From an uncultured Lachnospiraceae bacterium (lineage in GTDB: Bacteria; Bacillota; Clostridia; Lachnospirales; Lachnospiraceae), in contig CAMWXF010000128.1 in NCBI GenBank assembly GCA_947178115.1, positions 1 through 5,969 on the forward strand: a stretch of 5,969 bases of DNA. The letters are read 5' to 3'. Below, piece by piece: positions 5,806-5,969 of the stretch. The first letter of the stretch is position 1. Each line of letters starts with the position of its first letter. The notes beneath the pieces are model-generated. The model saw only the letters and a program-made list of their open reading frames with translations. It had not been told where the DNA came from and ran no database searches. Both the position numbers and the translations under genes were made by a program.

Positions 5806-5969
5806 ATGAAAATACGAAAAGAAAAGAGTTTTATCTCTCTTTTTGATCCTAAGACAGGGAGATATATTCGAACGGGCATAATGAAAAATGGAAAAGATAC
5901 GGGCATCGATCCGTTTATGGCATCCTTTCCTGAATTGCTGGATGTTGGCATTATGGGACATTGCAGGCA
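5806..5969 (+). CDS. Partial N-terminus of a probable radical-SAM-type protein, cut by window end
   Basis: The frame runs open from ATG 5806 to the window edge, giving 54 complete residues. It begins MKIRKEKSFISLFDPKTG, passes through KDTGIDPFMASFPELLDVGIMGHC and then leaves the window. I recall a similar opening, up to a GHC-x-HG...GLC-type cysteine stretch, from radical SAM proteins annotated in Clostridia and encoded beside FVTNSSSSSF proteins. Only the first candidate cysteine (codon 53, 5962-5964) is visible, so the family call is recognition by resemblance, not by a complete cluster-binding motif. The start is well supported by GAGGTGA at 5791-5797. The gap to the preceding gene is 13 bp. 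The product shares the MKIR opening with its neighbour. If the call is right, it would be a cytosolic Fe-S enzyme that uses S-adenosylmethionine. Confidence 0.6.
   Translation, partial: MKIRKEKSFISLFDPKTGRYIRTGIMKNGKDTGIDPFMASFPELLDVGIMGHCR

Noticed and set aside
5724..5951. A 75-codon minus-strand frame over the partial radical-SAM-like gene
   Set aside because: It is antisense to a frame with a near-perfect Shine-Dalgarno and a recognisable start, and has no motif of its own.
1..5969. CRISPR array, tRNA or rRNA genes, insertion sequence ends
   Set aside because: I saw no regularly spaced long repeats, tRNA-like cloverleaf, rRNA signature, transposase or terminal inverted repeats.

Overview
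The window looks like a chromosomal segment from a spore-forming Clostridia member, most likely Lachnospiraceae-like. Three things support this: a type II fatty-acid-synthesis (FAS II) gene cluster of low-GC Gram-positive type, an FMN-type nitronate monooxygenase/FabK-like enzyme embedded in that cluster, and a spore maturation gene (spmA) directly behind it. The genus is an inference and cannot be fixed from the sequence alone. All recognised genes lie on the + strand.

Positions 1-4512 hold the downstream part of a fatty-acid-synthesis operon: fabG (5' truncated by the window edge), fabF, fabZ, a FabK/nitronate-monooxygenase-family flavoprotein, and fabH. Gaps are short (1-75 bp). Together they would cover FAS II initiation (FabH), condensation (FabF), ketoreduction (FabG), dehydration (FabZ) and, if the flavoprotein is the enoyl reductase, the last step of the elongation cycle. 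Catalytic residues are intact in every enzyme, except that the cofactor-binding N-terminus of FabG lies outside the window. A strong rho-independent terminator (4590-4637) closes the operon.

Positions 4645-5280 encode SpmA, a membrane protein of spore maturation. Its start codon sits only 8 nt after the T-tract of the terminator and has no visible Shine-Dalgarno. Its usual partner spmB does not follow.

From about 5285 to the end the DNA becomes clearly AT-richer. It carries a two-gene module. The first is a 124-residue acidic protein whose N-terminus is MKIRTDFVTNSSSSSF, followed by a body I do not recognise. The second is a tightly coupled gene cut by the window end, whose first 54 residues resemble the start of a radical-SAM-type protein. 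The leader of this module contains three copies of TATTTTGA. This module is the most interesting and least understood part of the window. It could be a peptide or protein modification system, but that is inference.
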